From: Hymenobacter amundsenii
Lineage (GTDB): Bacteria; Bacteroidota; Bacteroidia; Cytophagales; Hymenobacteraceae
Length of the DNA stretch: 64,000 nt
Assembly (NCBI RefSeq): GCF_002204745.1
Contig: NZ_NIRR01000006.1
Span: 62,001-126,000 of the forward strand
Direction: 5' to 3'
Positions 54,149 through 61,948 of this stretch are shown piece by piece (position 1 is the first letter of the stretch; each line of letters starts with the position of its first letter). The notes under the pieces are model-generated. The model worked only from the letters and a program-made list of their open reading frames with translations. It ran no database searches and had not been told where the DNA came from. The position numbers and the translations under genes are program-made.

Positions 54149-55253
54149 CCTCCCGATCTAATACCTCCTGAAAACGATCAGCCAAATCCAGTTCCGCATC
54201 CAGTGAGGTAACATCTGGCAGTTGCTCCAGGTCATCAGTGGTCGTGACTACGGACCCGTGGCCCGGTTGGTCATTAAGCCCGAAATAGCGAACTGGCAGA
54301 GAGTGTTGAACAGATTGAATGTGCAGCTCTTTCAGCAAGAACAGGCTATGCGTTGCCAGAATAACCTGAAAACCCTGTTGCGCTAATGCGGCCAGTATTG
54401 CCGCTATCTTCTTTATTAGCGCCGGGTTTAAATTAGCTTCCGGCTCATCCCAGAATAGGGTTGAACGTGGCGTGAGGCTACCATTAGCCAATAGTTTTTG
54501 TAGGGTGCCAAACTTACGTAGCCCTTCAGCCACCAAATTCATCTCCACCCGTTTCTGCCTGGCAGTAGCTAAGTAGTACCGCCCACCCTCTTCTTCAACT
54601 TCGCCGCCTAGTAAATTGGTCAGCGTTGCTATGGCCATTTTTGCCGCTGATTCTGGCCGTTGGAGTGAAAGCCGGCTGAGTTGTTTTAGCAGATCCAGGT
54701 AGGTTTCGTCGATAGGCAACTTGAGCTGTTCAGAAGCTTGCACCATCCAACCAAGTGTTAATATTTCTTTTGCAGGAATGAATACAGGCGGAGCTAACTG
54801 CTGCAATAATTCTGCAAATAGCACTGACTTTATTCGCTTATTCTTCCACGTTCTTTTTTCTGAGAATCCTAACTGTCGCGTTAGGTCCGATAACTCAGAA
54901 CGATTGCCCACAGTATAGGTTACTGAACATGATACAGGCAAAGTTTCACGTCGGATAAGTTCACTGCTTGGGTGCTGAAACGACCTTTCTAACTTCGTTT
55001 CCAGCTTTATGTCAAGATTATTAAGATCCCAGGATTCTACTAAGACAGGCACTTCTGTTCCTCGCCTTAGTTTCTGCAATTCACGTAGCTTCTGTAACTC
55101 ATTCATTACATTAGATAGCACCGCATAGCCTACTTTCAGTACGTGGCTCTTGCCCGTACCATTGGTACCCACTACCACGTTCAGTCCGGGGCCAAACTCA
55201 AACTCAGCCTTGGCAAAAACAGTGAAATTTTCTAGTTGCAGGCGTTTCAGCAT
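54132..55253 (-). CDS. AAA/ABC-type ATPase (AAA_21, OLD-like), putative defence module
   Basis: 373 aa, an SMC/RecF-like ATPase. Walker A GTNGTGKS is at 29-36 after the typical opening MLKRLQLENFTVFAKAEFEF. The signature-like NLVAEGLRKFGTLQKLLANG precedes Walker B LFWDEPEANLNP and the His switch VILATHSLFLLKEL. The middle is a helical insert. No TOPRIM domain is present, unlike full OLD nucleases; the overlapping downstream gene may supply the nuclease. Base composition is low in G/C (25 of 60 at 54841-54900). Such ATPase/effector pairs often act in phage defence; no named system was matched. Confidence 0.85.
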   Translation of the reverse strand: MLKRLQLENFTVFAKAEFEFGPGLNVVVGTNGTGKSHVLKVGYAVLSNVMNELQKLRELQKLRRGTEVPVLVESWDLNNLDIKLETKLERSFQHPSSELIRRETLPVSCSVTYTVGNRSELSDLTRQLGFSEKRTWKNKRIKSVLFAELLQQLAPPVFIPAKEILTLGWMVQASEQLKLPIDETYLDLLKQLSRLSLQRPESAAKMAIATLTNLLGGEVEEEGGRYYLATARQKRVEMNLVAEGLRKFGTLQKLLANGSLTPRSTLFWDEPEANLNPALIKKIAAILAALAQQGFQVILATHSLFLLKELHIQSVQHSLPVRYFGLNDQPGHGSVVTTTDDLEQLPDVTSLDAELDLADRFQEVLDREDANDN

Positions 55254-55325
55254 AAGTCAAAAGTACGAAATCAAACCGGGCTGGTAGGATACAAACTCAG
55301 CTTTTTACACCCACTCTCTGCCACC

Positions 55326-56744
55326 TCACTTACCCCGGCCCTCAATAATAATCTTGAGCGTGTAGAGCAGTACCCGGAAGTCCATGGCCAGGCTCATGTT
55401 TTCGATGTAGAGGATGTCGAATTTGAGACGCTCGACCATCTGGGCTACGGTTTCGGCATAGCCGTACTTAACTTGGCCAAGGCTGGTGAGGCCGGGGCGC
55501 ACGCGGTGCAGGTGGCGGTAGTGGGGCGCGATTTGCACAATCTGGTCGATAAAGAAGCGGCGCTCGGGACGCGGGCCGACGATGCTCATATCGCCCTTAA
55601 TCACATTCCAGAACTGGGGCAACTCATCGAGGCGGACCCGGCGCATGAACCGGCCCCACTTGGTGATGCGCGGGTCGTGGTCGGACGACAATGCCGGCCC
55701 CTGCTTCTCGGCATCGACGAACATGGAGCGAAACTTATAGATGCGAAAAGGCTCGGCGTTGCGCCCGATGCGCTCCTGCGAATAGAACACCGGCCCCGGC
55801 GAAGACAGCTTCACCATAATGGCCGTAAAGGCGTACACCGGCCAGGCCAGCAGCAGAAACAGCACCGAGCCTACCACATCGATCAGGCGCTTGGCCACCT
55901 TCTGCCAGAGCGGCAGCAGGTCCTGCTTGATTTCGATCAGGGGCGTGCCGAACACGTGGCTCACTTTCACCGAGCCGAGCAGCATCTGGTAGAGGTCGGG
56001 CAGGATGCTGATGCGGGCGGGCGTGCCTTCGAGTAGGGTTAAGATTTCTTCAATCACGCGGTGCTCGCCGGGCTCAATGGCAATCACAATCTGCTCTACG
56101 TTGAGTTGCGCCACTAGGGCCGGCAGCTGGCGGTAGGAGCCGCAGTCGGGGAGCTCGGCGGCCAGCTGGGCATCGGCGGCGGCTCCGGCCACGGGCGTAA
56201 AGCCCACCAGCCGCAGGCCCAGGTGGCGGCCGGTGCGGCGCAGCTCCTCGAATGTATCGCGGGCCAGCACGCCGGAACCCACCAGCAGTGTATTGAAGCT
56301 GATGACGCCCCCCCGCACGAGCCCCTGCACGCTGCTCACGGCCCAAACCCGCAGCAACACTGTGATGGTGAAGTGCAGCAGAAAGTAGGCGGAAATCGTT
56401 TTGTAGTAGTTGTGGTAGTTCTGCACGCCCTGGTCGTCGAGCAGCAGCACGAAGAAGATGATGATGGCCCCCAGAAAGGATACTTGGCTCAGGCGGATGA
56501 CTTCGCCCAGGCGCGACTTGCGAAAAATGTCGCTGTACTCGCCCAGCAGGGCATAAAGGCCCGTCCAGAAGGCGGCAATCATCAGGGCCGAACCGGCCAG
56601 AAAGGCGGCATCGGCGGCGAAGTGATAATCGGAGCTGATTTCGCGCAGCAGGTACTTGCGCACCAGAAAAAAGCATACCCACGCCAACAGCGCCCCTGCG
56701 AAGTCGGCGGCTATCAGCTTCAGTTTTTGGAGAGTACGAATCAA
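55326..56744 (-). CDS. Undecaprenyl-phosphate sugar phosphotransferase (WcaJ/PssY type)
   Basis: About 472 aa. The likely start is TTG 56744 (gives MIRTLQKLKLIAADF); a TTG at 56798 would add 18 poorly conserved residues. The N-terminal half has four TM helices and a CoA-binding-like NAD fold (VISFNTLLVGSGVLARDTFE). The C-terminal half is the bacterial sugar transferase domain: SPGPVFYSQERIGRNAEPFR, YKFRSMFVDAE, RRVRLDELPQFWNVIKGDMS and VGPRPERR. It starts exopolysaccharide repeat units by linking sugar-1-phosphate to the lipid carrier. No other polysaccharide gene is near. Confidence 0.93.
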   Translation of the reverse strand: MIRTLQKLKLIAADFAGALLAWVCFFLVRKYLLREISSDYHFAADAAFLAGSALMIAAFWTGLYALLGEYSDIFRKSRLGEVIRLSQVSFLGAIIIFFVLLLDDQGVQNYHNYYKTISAYFLLHFTITVLLRVWAVSSVQGLVRGGVISFNTLLVGSGVLARDTFEELRRTGRHLGLRLVGFTPVAGAAADAQLAAELPDCGSYRQLPALVAQLNVEQIVIAIEPGEHRVIEEILTLLEGTPARISILPDLYQMLLGSVKVSHVFGTPLIEIKQDLLPLWQKVAKRLIDVVGSVLFLLLAWPVYAFTAIMVKLSSPGPVFYSQERIGRNAEPFRIYKFRSMFVDAEKQGPALSSDHDPRITKWGRFMRRVRLDELPQFWNVIKGDMSIVGPRPERRFFIDQIVQIAPHYRHLHRVRPGLTSLGQVKYGYAETVAQMVERLKFDILYIENMSLAMDFRVLLYTLKIIIEGRGK

Positions 56745-56861
56745 GGGTGGGCGGGGTAAACGAATCGGCGGACCAAGGAAGGGCTTTTTTGGCCACAAAG
56801 CCGTATTTTTACGCTTTAGCCAAATCTAACCCGTTGGCCGGGACTTTTTTTCGGCGTTGCG

Positions 56862-56869
56862 CAAAGGTA
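56862..56869 (-). promoter_or_regulatory. TAnnTTTG -7 box for the sugar transferase
   Basis: The reverse strand reads TACCTTTG in the divergent region between the sugar transferase and pcm, about 120 bases before the chosen TTG start. Confidence 0.45.
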
Positions 56870-56947
56870 GGAAATACCCGTTAGCCACCCCCACGGCCCG
56901 GCTGATGTCCGGCACCCGCTTCCTCTGCTCCCTGGCCCTTCCCGCTT

Positions 56948-57613
56948 ATGTCCGCCGACGCCGATACCTACCGCCACCGAGGAATGCGCCGCGCTCTGGT
57001 AGAAGAGCTGCGCCGCAAGGGCATCCGCGACGCGCAGGTGCTGGCCGCCATCGGTACCGTGCCGCGCCACCAGTTTTTTGCCTCGGCCTTCCAGCCTCAC
57101 GCCTACCACGACAAAGCCTTTCCCATCGGCGAGGGCCAAACCATTTCGCAGCCCTATACGGTGGCCTACCAGACCGAGCTGCTGAACATCGGGCCCCACG
57201 ACCGGGTGCTCGAAATCGGGACGGGCTCGGGCTACCAGTGCTGCGTGCTGCTCGAACTCACGCCCCACGTGTTCAGCATCGAGTACAACCCGGTGCTGTT
57301 CGAGCGCACCGCCCGCCGCCTGGCCCTGCTGCCCCACCCGCCCCAACTGTTCTGCGGCGACGGCTCGCTGGGCCTGCCCCAGCACGCGCCGTTCGATAAA
57401 ATCCTCGTCACGGCCGGCTCGCCCACGCTGCCCCGGCCCCTGCTGCGCCAGCTGCGCGTGGGCGGGGCGCTGGTGATTCCGGTCGGCGACGCCGTCAGCC
57501 AGCGCATGGTGCGGGTGGTACGCGAGAGTGAGAACGAGTTTTCGCGCCAGGAGCTGGAAGAGTTCCGCTTTGTGCCCCTGCTGGGCAAAGCCGGCTGGGG
57601 CAGCGGTGACTGA
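56948..57613 (+). CDS. pcm: Protein-L-isoaspartate O-methyltransferase
   Basis: 221 aa. It repairs isoaspartyl residues in aged proteins with SAM. Visible motifs: the substrate-binding loop FPIGEGQTISQPYTVAYQTELL, SAM motif I DRVLEIGTGSGYQCCVLLEL, motif II FDKILVTAGSP and post-II GGALVIPVGD. A perfect palindrome overlaps its stop codon. The thioesterase gene follows 64 bases later. Confidence 0.95.
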   Translation: MSADADTYRHRGMRRALVEELRRKGIRDAQVLAAIGTVPRHQFFASAFQPHAYHDKAFPIGEGQTISQPYTVAYQTELLNIGPHDRVLEIGTGSGYQCCVLLELTPHVFSIEYNPVLFERTARRLALLPHPPQLFCGDGSLGLPQHAPFDKILVTAGSPTLPRPLLRQLRVGGALVIPVGDAVSQRMVRVVRESENEFSRQELEEFRFVPLLGKAGWGSGD

Positions 57614-57637
57614 GTGACTCAGTCACTCAGTCACCGC
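57603..57637. terminator. 17-bp palindrome across the pcm stop
   Basis: GCGGTGACTGAGTGACT pairs perfectly with its inverse across a one-base centre, starting within the pcm coding end. Inside it, TGACTCAGTCAC repeats. It may stop transcription or bind a protein; there is only a weak T-rich tail. Confidence 0.55.
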
Positions 57638-57638
57638 T

Positions 57639-57646
57639 TACCTTTG
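57639..57646 (+). promoter_or_regulatory. TAnnTTTG -7 box for the second thioesterase
   Basis: Exact TACCTTTG 31 bases before the ATG at 57678, directly after the pcm palindrome. Confidence 0.5.
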
Positions 57647-57677
57647 TCCTTTCTTTAGTTGAAATCAATCTTCCCTG

Positions 57678-58229
57678 ATGACCCGCAAACCCAAGCCCGT
57701 TAAAGACTCGTTCGTTCGGATGACCGAGTTGGTACTGCCCAACGATACCAACACGCTCAACAACCTGATGGGCGGCCGCATGATGCACCTGATGGACGTG
57801 GCCGCCGCCATTTCGGCCCAGCGCCACTCCAACCGCATCGTCGTTACGGCCTCGGTCGACAACGTGTCGTTCCGCGAAGGCATCAAGCTCGGGAGCGTTA
57901 TCACGCTCGAAGCCCAGGTGACCCGCTCGTTCAGCTCCAGCATGGAGGTGCACATCAACGTGTGGTCGGAAGACATTCCGAGCGGCACGAAGGTGAAGTC
58001 CAACGAAGCCTTCTTCACCTTCGTGGCCGTCGACCAGTCGGGCCGCCCGATTGATGTGCCCGATGCCGTGCCCGAAACGGCCGAGGAGCAGGCGATGTTC
58101 GAGGGGGCGTTGCGCCGCCGCCAGCTGCGCCTGGTGCTGGGTGGCCGCATGGCCCCCCAGGAGGCCACCGAGCTCAAAGCCCTCTTCGACCTGGTTGCCC
58201 AAGCCGCCGAAGACGAGCCAGCGGGCTGA
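57678..58229 (+). CDS. Acyl-CoA thioesterase, hotdog fold
   Basis: 183 aa. Hotdog signature: LPNDTNTLNNLMGGRMMHLMDVAAAISAQRHS, then VTASVDNVSFREGIKLGS and FFTFVAVDQSGRP. Longer than the thioesterase at 30.3 kb by a C-terminal helical tail (EEQAMFEGALRRRQLRLVLG), which may aid oligomer contacts. It hydrolyses acyl-CoA; chain-length preference is unknown. Confidence 0.93.
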   Translation: MTRKPKPVKDSFVRMTELVLPNDTNTLNNLMGGRMMHLMDVAAAISAQRHSNRIVVTASVDNVSFREGIKLGSVITLEAQVTRSFSSSMEVHINVWSEDIPSGTKVKSNEAFFTFVAVDQSGRPIDVPDAVPETAEEQAMFEGALRRRQLRLVLGGRMAPQEATELKALFDLVAQAAEDEPAG

Positions 58230-58241
58230 GTTGCCAGTTGC

Positions 58242-58294
58242 CAGTTGCCAGAGTGATACGTCAGGCGGAGCATGGCCTACCACTCTGGCAACTG
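58242..58294. repeat. Hairpin with tandem GTTGCCA units
   Basis: CAGTTGCCAGAGTG pairs exactly with CACTCTGGCAACTG around 25 bases; the left arm is preceded by direct repeats of GTTGCCA from 58230. It follows the thioesterase stop and could end its transcript. Confidence 0.6.
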
Positions 58295-58354
58295 TTACAG
58301 AATCTCAGCTCCGCTACCACATATTGCCCTGACGCCTTTCTTTCGCTGTAACTT

Positions 58355-59167
58355 ATGGATAATGCTGCCACGCTCGCTTTCTTCCAGAACTTCTACACCG
58401 AAGCGTCTCTCTACGTAGCGCCGGCCGTTGCTGATGCTTTGGCTACGGCGCCGCTGGTCGTTCCCGCGGTTGCGCCTCTGGCCCCAGCCGCCGCGGCCCC
58501 GCTACCGCCCAAACCCGAGCCAGTTCCACTGCCACCGTTGCCCCCGGCCGTAGCGCCCATCGTGGCTCCGCGGCCCACGCCGGTAGCGGCCCCGGTGGCC
58601 GCCGCCCCAGTGCCAGCGGCGCCCGCTGCTACTCCCACCGAAACTACCGCACCGGCTCCCAACCGGGCCGCCGTAACGCTTACGCTGGCCCAATTACCGG
58701 CGGCGCCCACCGCGCCGCCTTCCCAGCCGGGCCGGGTGCAGCCCACGCCCACCCAGTCGCCGGTGGCGCACATCCCGTTTTCCACGCTGGGCAGCAACGT
58801 TGGCGGCCTCGTGGTGCTGGTACGGCTCCCCGACGAGCAGTTCCGCAAGCTGCCGCGCAATGTGTTCCTCAACAACCTGCTCAAAGCCCTGCGCCTGATC
58901 GTGGAGGACGTGGTGCTGGTAAACGTGGAGCACGCCAGCTACCCGGTAGCCCTGTGCAGCCTGCGCCAGCAGCTGGCAGCCCGGCAGTTCCTGGCCTTCG
59001 GCAAGAACCTGCTCGACGTGGCCGTGTACACGACGCAGCCCTACGAACCGGTACTACTCTACGGCGACACGGCCTTCCTCGGGGGCAGCGAAATCGAGCT
59101 CCTCGAATACGACGCCGGCCGCAAAAAGAAGCTCTGGCAGGGCGTGCAGCGGATGTTTGGGGTGTAG
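58355..59167 (+). CDS. Hypothetical protein with Pro/Ala-rich linker
   Basis: 270 aa. A short helical start (MDNAATLAFFQNFYTEASLY) is followed by about 110 residues dominated by Pro and Ala, then a folded C-terminal domain of ~120 residues (GGLVVLVRLPDEQFRKLPRN, NLLKALRLIVEDVVLVNVEH, VLLYGDTAFLGGSEIELLEY). No signal peptide or TM, so likely cytoplasmic. The C-terminal domain looks conserved, but I do not recognise it; a role in a gliding or secretion-associated complex would be guesswork. Confidence 0.7.
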   Translation: MDNAATLAFFQNFYTEASLYVAPAVADALATAPLVVPAVAPLAPAAAAPLPPKPEPVPLPPLPPAVAPIVAPRPTPVAAPVAAAPVPAAPAATPTETTAPAPNRAAVTLTLAQLPAAPTAPPSQPGRVQPTPTQSPVAHIPFSTLGSNVGGLVVLVRLPDEQFRKLPRNVFLNNLLKALRLIVEDVVLVNVEHASYPVALCSLRQQLAARQFLAFGKNLLDVAVYTTQPYEPVLLYGDTAFLGGSEIELLEYDAGRKKKLWQGVQRMFGV

Positions 59168-59217
59168 TGAGATAAAAAGAAATTCAGGCCAGTAACTACG
59201 CGGCCAGCGGGCAGTAT

Positions 59218-59763
59218 ATGAGCATCCGAGTCTCTTATCTCGCGGCGGGCCTGTTCCTGCCGCTGCTGCTCTCGTGCAGCACCAGCCCTACCCCAGTCGG
59301 TTCATCCAGTAGTCCGATAGTTCCATCCCAGGAATTGTATACCATCCTACAGCAATTCCTGGCTGCCGATACGCTGAATGATTATCCTAAAATCCATGCG
59401 GCACTTATCGCGCAGGACACCATAGCAGGTAAGCTTTCAATCCAGCTTTGGGACGAATATAACTCCGGCGGGGAGATTAGGTCATTTCCTCTGACGGCCT
59501 GGAAAGTTGACGGGAAGATCATCTTTGTTTTTACCGGTCTGGAAACGGTAGCCGTAGGTGGTGATACCACCTATCACCACCTGATAAGAGAAACCGCTTT
59601 AGCCAACGAGGATAAAATATGGTCGCCGCATTTCCGATGTTGGCGCATTGATATGCAGGACCAAAAGATTATCCGCATCAATAAGCAGGTCGCCTTTTCC
59701 TCTTTTAATAGCCTCAACCGTTTAGCTCCGCCGCCTCCACCGCCAGTTCTTATCCACCCTTAA
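59218..59763 (+). CDS. Hypothetical lipoprotein
   Basis: 181 aa. The signal sequence ends in LLLSCS, a lipobox, followed by a Ser/Pro-rich linker. The mature part (PSQELYTILQQFLAADTLND... SIQLWDEYNSGGEIRSFPLT... KVDGKIIFVFTGLETVAV) has alternating strands and ends in a Pro-rich tail (APPPPPPVLIHP). No family recognised. Base composition is poorer in G/C than the neighbours. Confidence 0.65.
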   Translation: MSIRVSYLAAGLFLPLLLSCSTSPTPVGSSSSPIVPSQELYTILQQFLAADTLNDYPKIHAALIAQDTIAGKLSIQLWDEYNSGGEIRSFPLTAWKVDGKIIFVFTGLETVAVGGDTTYHHLIRETALANEDKIWSPHFRCWRIDMQDQKIIRINKQVAFSSFNSLNRLAPPPPPPVLIHP

Positions 59764-59826
59764 CGCCTAACCGGCTGCTACTTTGACGTTATTCCCAGAT
59801 AACTGCAGACATGAAAGCTCCATAAA

Positions 59827-59858
59827 AAACGGCCAGCCGCTCCCGCGACTGGCCGTTT
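59827..59858. terminator. Bidirectional rho-independent terminator
   Basis: AAACGGCCAG and its inverse CTGGCCGTTT enclose a 12-base loop between the convergent lipoprotein and thioredoxin genes; an A-run precedes it, which gives a T-run on the reverse strand. Confidence 0.85.
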
Positions 59859-59964
59859 CTGTGTTGCTGATTAGACTATCTGTCAACCGACATCTTTCTG
59901 CGATGCGCGAAGCTGGAGCTTCGCGCTACAATCGTTTTGCGTCAGTCCTATCCGGCCGAAACCA

Positions 59965-61128
59965 CTACTTCAACACCGAGGCCAGCTTGGCTTCCAGCTC
60001 GGCACCGCGCAGGTTTTTGCCCACGATGCGGCCCTGAGGGTCGAGCAGAATGGAGGCCGGGATGGACTTGATGCCGTAGGTCTGGCCGGCGGCCGATTCC
60101 CAGCCTTTCAGGTCCGAAACGTGCTTCCAGGTGAGGCCATCGGCCTGAATGGCTTTGAGCCATTTGGCCCGGTCCTGGTCGAAGCTCACGCCGTAGATTT
60201 CAAAGCCCGGGCCCATATTCTTATACTTGTTGTAAGCCCGCACCACGTTAGGATTCTCGCGGCGGCAGGGGCCGCACCAGCTGGCCCAGAAGTCGATGAG
60301 CACGTACTTGCCGCGCAGGCTGGTGAGGGCCAGTGGCGCCCCCTCGGGCGTAGCCAGGCTGATTTCGGGCGCCGTAGCGCCCATCGTCGTCGTCCGCAGC
60401 CCATCGAGGCGGGTAACCAGGCTCTTGGTATAGCGGGAGTTAGGGGCGGTAACCTTCAACTGAGTCGCTACGGAGTCGGCCAAGGCGAAGCTTTCGTCGG
60501 GGTTGAGCACGTTGGCCACCACGAAACCCGACACGATAGAACCGGGGTTCTGGCGCACGAGCCGCATAATCTGCTGCTGGCCCTGGCGCTGCAGCGTTTC
60601 GGCCTGCTGCTGGATGGCCTGCATCGAATCGGTACGGCCGGCCTGGGCGGCGGCGGCGTAGCGCTGCTCCAAGCGGGGCATGGTTTGCTGCAACTGCCGC
60701 TGATTGGCTTCGGCAGCCTGGTTGATGCGGCGTAGCAGCTCCGAATCGGGGGAGCCCTGCACGGTGTAGGTGGCGGGCAGCTTTTGGGCGTCGCCGGCGA
60801 GCTGCACCCGCTGGCCGGGGCCGAGCACCACCAAGGCCTGGTTCTGGTCGGTGGTTTTCACCTGGTAGAGACCGGCCTCAGCCACCGTCCCGGCAAACTT
60901 AAACTGCCCTTTGTCGTCGGTGGTAGCCGTGTCGCGCGATACGAACTGGGTGTCGCCCAGCTCGGCCAGGTACACCTTGGTGCCCGCCGGCGCGTTCTGG
61001 AGCTGCCCGCGCAGCTCGTAGCCGCTGGCATCGGCCGCACTGGCCGTGGTGGGGGTCGACGTCTTGTTGCAGGCGTTAGTCATGCCCAGCAGGGCACCAA
61101 AATAGAGCAGGCTCTTCATAGTCGTCAT
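59965..61128 (-). CDS. TlpA-like thioredoxin lipoprotein with DUF4369 domain
   Basis: 387 aa. The lipobox GMTNAC anchors it outside the cytoplasm. The N-terminal DUF4369 domain (GYELRGQLQNAPAGTKVYLA, DDKGQFKFAGTVAEAGLYQV) is followed by a helical linker and a C-terminal thioredoxin fold with the redox motif WASWCGPCRRENPNVV and the cis-proline region YGIKSIPASILLDPQGRIVG. It probably reduces disulfides in periplasmic proteins. The short start at 61119 is equally possible. A second thioredoxin-like gene lies upstream on the same strand, 140 bases away. Confidence 0.93.
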   Translation of the reverse strand: MTTMKSLLYFGALLGMTNACNKTSTPTTASAADASGYELRGQLQNAPAGTKVYLAELGDTQFVSRDTATTDDKGQFKFAGTVAEAGLYQVKTTDQNQALVVLGPGQRVQLAGDAQKLPATYTVQGSPDSELLRRINQAAEANQRQLQQTMPRLEQRYAAAAQAGRTDSMQAIQQQAETLQRQGQQQIMRLVRQNPGSIVSGFVVANVLNPDESFALADSVATQLKVTAPNSRYTKSLVTRLDGLRTTTMGATAPEISLATPEGAPLALTSLRGKYVLIDFWASWCGPCRRENPNVVRAYNKYKNMGPGFEIYGVSFDQDRAKWLKAIQADGLTWKHVSDLKGWESAAGQTYGIKSIPASILLDPQGRIVGKNLRGAELEAKLASVLK

Positions 61129-61268
61129 TGATCAGGAAGCAAGTCGACCGGCGGGCCGGTCGGGAGGTTGGGTCGAAGGACGCGGAAACGGTCCGCAAGT
61201 TGCCCAATTCGGGCGAACTTCCGGCCCCGCCCGCCCAACGCTGCCAGCGCCGCAGTGGGTTCCCACCG

Positions 61269-61784
61269 CTAATCGAGGGGAATGAATTCGGCAATCTTCT
61301 GCCCCAACGCACGGCCGCGCAGGTCGCGGGCCAGCTCGTGGCCCTGGGGGTCGAGCAGCACGGTCAGGGGTACTTGCTGCACGCCGTAGGCCCGGGCAAT
61401 GGTTCCATCTAGCCCCTGGGCCGCGGACACCACAGGCCATTCCAGCGAATCAGCTGCCACCGAGCCGGCCGGATTATCATCGAGAAACACGCTCACCACT
61501 TCCAGCCCCCGACTATGAAACTGGCCGTATACTTTACGCAGGTTCGCGTTTTCGGCCCGGCAGGCGGCGCAGTTGTGGGCCCGAAAATCGAGCAGCACGT
61601 AGCTGCCCCGCAGCTGGTGCAGCATACGCGGCGCGCCGGCTGTAGTAGAAAGAGCGAAATCGGGCGACAGGGGCCGGGTTTGTTCGCGCGTAACGGCGGC
61701 CGTGCCCGACCGGGCCGGGGCCCCGAGCCGCTGGCAGGCAGCCGTAAATAGTAGCAGCAGAAGTCCCGAGCAGAGGCCGCGCAT
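61269..61784 (-). CDS. Thioredoxin-like (redoxin) lipoprotein, CAAC active site
   Basis: 171 aa from ATG 61784, which begins a signal sequence with lipobox LFTAAC. The thioredoxin fold has LLDFRAHNCAACRAENANLR as its active site (CxxC = CAAC, in place of CGPC) and YGVQQVPLTVLLDPQGHEL as the cis-proline region. The altered CxxC interior would change redox potential. It may act with the neighbouring TlpA-like protein. Confidence 0.9.
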   Translation of the reverse strand: MRGLCSGLLLLLFTAACQRLGAPARSGTAAVTREQTRPLSPDFALSTTAGAPRMLHQLRGSYVLLDFRAHNCAACRAENANLRKVYGQFHSRGLEVVSVFLDDNPAGSVAADSLEWPVVSAAQGLDGTIARAYGVQQVPLTVLLDPQGHELARDLRGRALGQKIAEFIPLD

Positions 61785-61948
61785 AGTGTAAGAGGGGGTG
61801 TAGGAGGGCGTAATAAACGTAATTCCCCGCTTATACTCGTCGCACACAGAGGTCCTGCCCGCCCCAGGAACCGCCAACGCCACCAGCTGAACTGGTGCGT
61901 TGGCGGAAAAGCAACAGTCTTACCTAATTCGATAGGACATAGCCGCAG

